Made by a program: the position numbers and the translations under genes. From positions 1 through 15,326 of the forward strand of contig JAQBBE010000166.1 in assembly GCA_032126435.1 (NCBI GenBank): DNA of 15,326 bases, written 5' to 3'. The notes under the pieces are model-generated. The model did not search any database and was not told the DNA's origin. It saw only the letters and a program-made list of their open reading frames with translations. Of the stretch, positions 14,306 to 15,326 are shown piece by piece. Source of the stretch: JAAXQD01 sp032126435 (GTDB lineage: Bacteria; Desulfobacterota; Desulfobacteria; Desulfobacterales; UBA11574). The first letter of the stretch is position 1; each line of letters starts with the position of its first letter.

Positions 14306-14329
14306 AAAATATCAGCAGAAGAAGACTGC

Positions 14330-15326
14330 ATGCCGAGATTCAAGTTTTTTTTATCCAGCAGTAACGATCCTGTCCGGGAAGGCGATGTTATATGGTCGAC
14401 GCCCATTCCCATCAGCCGACATGAATCCGCCGGAACAATTAAATCAGACAGTGACATTTTCATAAATCACGGGGACTATTTTGCAGCCGCCCGAGATTTT
14501 ATAGAAAGAGATCAATATTCGATCATTACACAATCCGTCTCCCAACATCTCCATCGAAAGATATCATCCCAAGAAATAGAAGAAATCAGAATCTTTCTCG
14601 ATAAACATGGAGAGTTTTATCATCCAGCCAAAGTTGAAGCCGTTTTGCAGGCCGTCAAGATTCCATTTGTCCTGAACGTTGCTGTTACAGACGTTGGAAA
14701 ACGATGTGCTCAAAGAGAATATCGGCTTTTACAAATGCTCGACACGGAATACCCGGGTTCGTTTATTCCCAAAGTATACGCTCAGGGCAACGTTTTTACT
14801 AAGATGAATCAAGTTGAAACCCGGATGTTTTTAGGTGAATGGTTCGAGGGTTTTAACGAATTCCATATTTCCCTTGATCCGGCAGATGAACAACACAAAA
14901 TCGTTGTATGGGATCATGAACACGGGAACTATTTCCTCTCAACCGGTCAAACCGAAGATCTTTACCGGCAGGCCGCCGGAATTCTGACCGGTTATTATAA
15001 CGTCGAGACGTCCGAGCAAATATCTTCCTGGCATCATGCCGCCGGTGATTTTGTCCTGAAATGCCAAAACCGTGAGATCGATGTAAAACTCATCACGGTT
15101 CGACAGTACGCCCCCATGTTTGAAAAGGATCCCGAGATCGGGCATAAAAATCCGGATGCTGAACGGATATTGGAATCCTTGCTGGTATTTTTCCTGAATC
15201 TTGCCATCAAAATGCGCATCGACAGGCTGGACGGGGTCGGAGAAATTGTGTGGTCTGATGATATTGCCGTGAAAGGCGTCCTCAAAGGCTTTTTTGAAGG
15301 ACTGGTTTCAAAACCGCCCGTCAGAT
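14330..15326 (+). CDS. Hypothetical protein, possible divergent kinase-like fold (partial)
   Basis: The frame is open from the ATG at 14330 to the end of the window, at least 332 residues with no stop, so the C-terminus is missing. It is preceded by a modest purine-rich AGAAGAAGA and lies 24 bases after the TPR gene, so an operon is likely. I cannot assign a family. Some features recall an aminoglycoside-phosphotransferase or protein-kinase-like fold: a helix with E130 in REYRLLQMLD, FIPKVYAQG (145-153), a hinge-like stretch FLGEWFEGFNEFHI (167-180), and HHAAGDF (235-241) followed by D251, like the HGD..N...D catalytic stretch but missing its usual Asn. The first 110 residues are unlike a kinase and include a helical IEEIRIFLDKHGEFYHP segment. 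There is no signal peptide. Coding status is strong; the fold is a guess and the protein may lack activity. Confidence 0.8.
   Translation, partial: MPRFKFFLSSSNDPVREGDVIWSTPIPISRHESAGTIKSDSDIFINHGDYFAAARDFIERDQYSIITQSVSQHLHRKISSQEIEEIRIFLDKHGEFYHPAKVEAVLQAVKIPFVLNVAVTDVGKRCAQREYRLLQMLDTEYPGSFIPKVYAQGNVFTKMNQVETRMFLGEWFEGFNEFHISLDPADEQHKIVVWDHEHGNYFLSTGQTEDLYRQAAGILTGYYNVETSEQISSWHHAAGDFVLKCQNREIDVKLITVRQYAPMFEKDPEIGHKNPDAERILESLLVFFLNLAIKMRIDRLDGVGEIVWSDDIAVKGVLKGFFEGLVSKPPVR

Overview
The window reads as chromosomal DNA from a Gram-negative, probably deltaproteobacterial organism (Desulfobacterota, Desulfobacterales-like). This is inferred from the gene mix: a eukaryote-type UTP-glucose-1-phosphate uridylyltransferase, a long DapA-family enzyme, a YkgJ-type cysteine-cluster protein, two lipoproteins with lipoboxes, and an intergenic inverted repeat with CTCGTAAAAAGTC-type arms that I associate from memory with this group. 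No rRNA, tRNA, CRISPR array, transposase or phage gene is recognisable.

Layout. Positions 1-1881 are AT-rich and gene-poor and hold one convincing gene, an exported orphan protein (418-1134). From 1882 on the DNA is densely coded. Minus-strand pepP (1882-3171) is followed by two plus-strand genes: an unrecognised small protein (3418-3807) and a zinc-ribbon NUDIX hydrolase (3994-4545). An inverted-repeat element (4554-4688) separates the NUDIX gene from a convergent M23-family lipoprotein endopeptidase (4704-5993, minus). The gap 5994-6293 holds a GC-rich, highly foldable block and then a near-consensus sigma70 promoter with a palindrome in its spacer, which drives a GatB/YqeY-domain gene (6294-6692). 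A thioredoxin-fold lipoprotein (minus) and a lytic transglycosylase with a DUF4124 N-terminus (plus) follow. A minus-strand series then reads PPC/DUF296 protein, ilvE and UGP-type uridylyltransferase (11150 down to 8003). A repeat-rich gap leads to the YkgJ-family gene (11525-12316), which converges on dapA (12426-13460, minus) across a clear terminator for dapA. A divergent promoter region separates dapA from a TPR protein (13685-14305) and an open-ended kinase-like gene (14330 to the window end).

How the genes relate. Most are housekeeping: amino-acid metabolism (ilvE, dapA, pepP), sugar-nucleotide supply (uridylyltransferase) and cell-wall remodelling (M23 endopeptidase, lytic transglycosylase; DapA also supplies the diaminopimelate pathway). 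The TPR gene and the last gene look co-transcribed and may work together. I see no defence system, secondary-metabolite cluster or complete mobile element. The items most worth a second look are the structured block at 6041-6165, the divergent kinase-like protein at the right edge, the His-to-Cys change at a metal-ligand position of the M23 enzyme, and the two small inverted-repeat elements.
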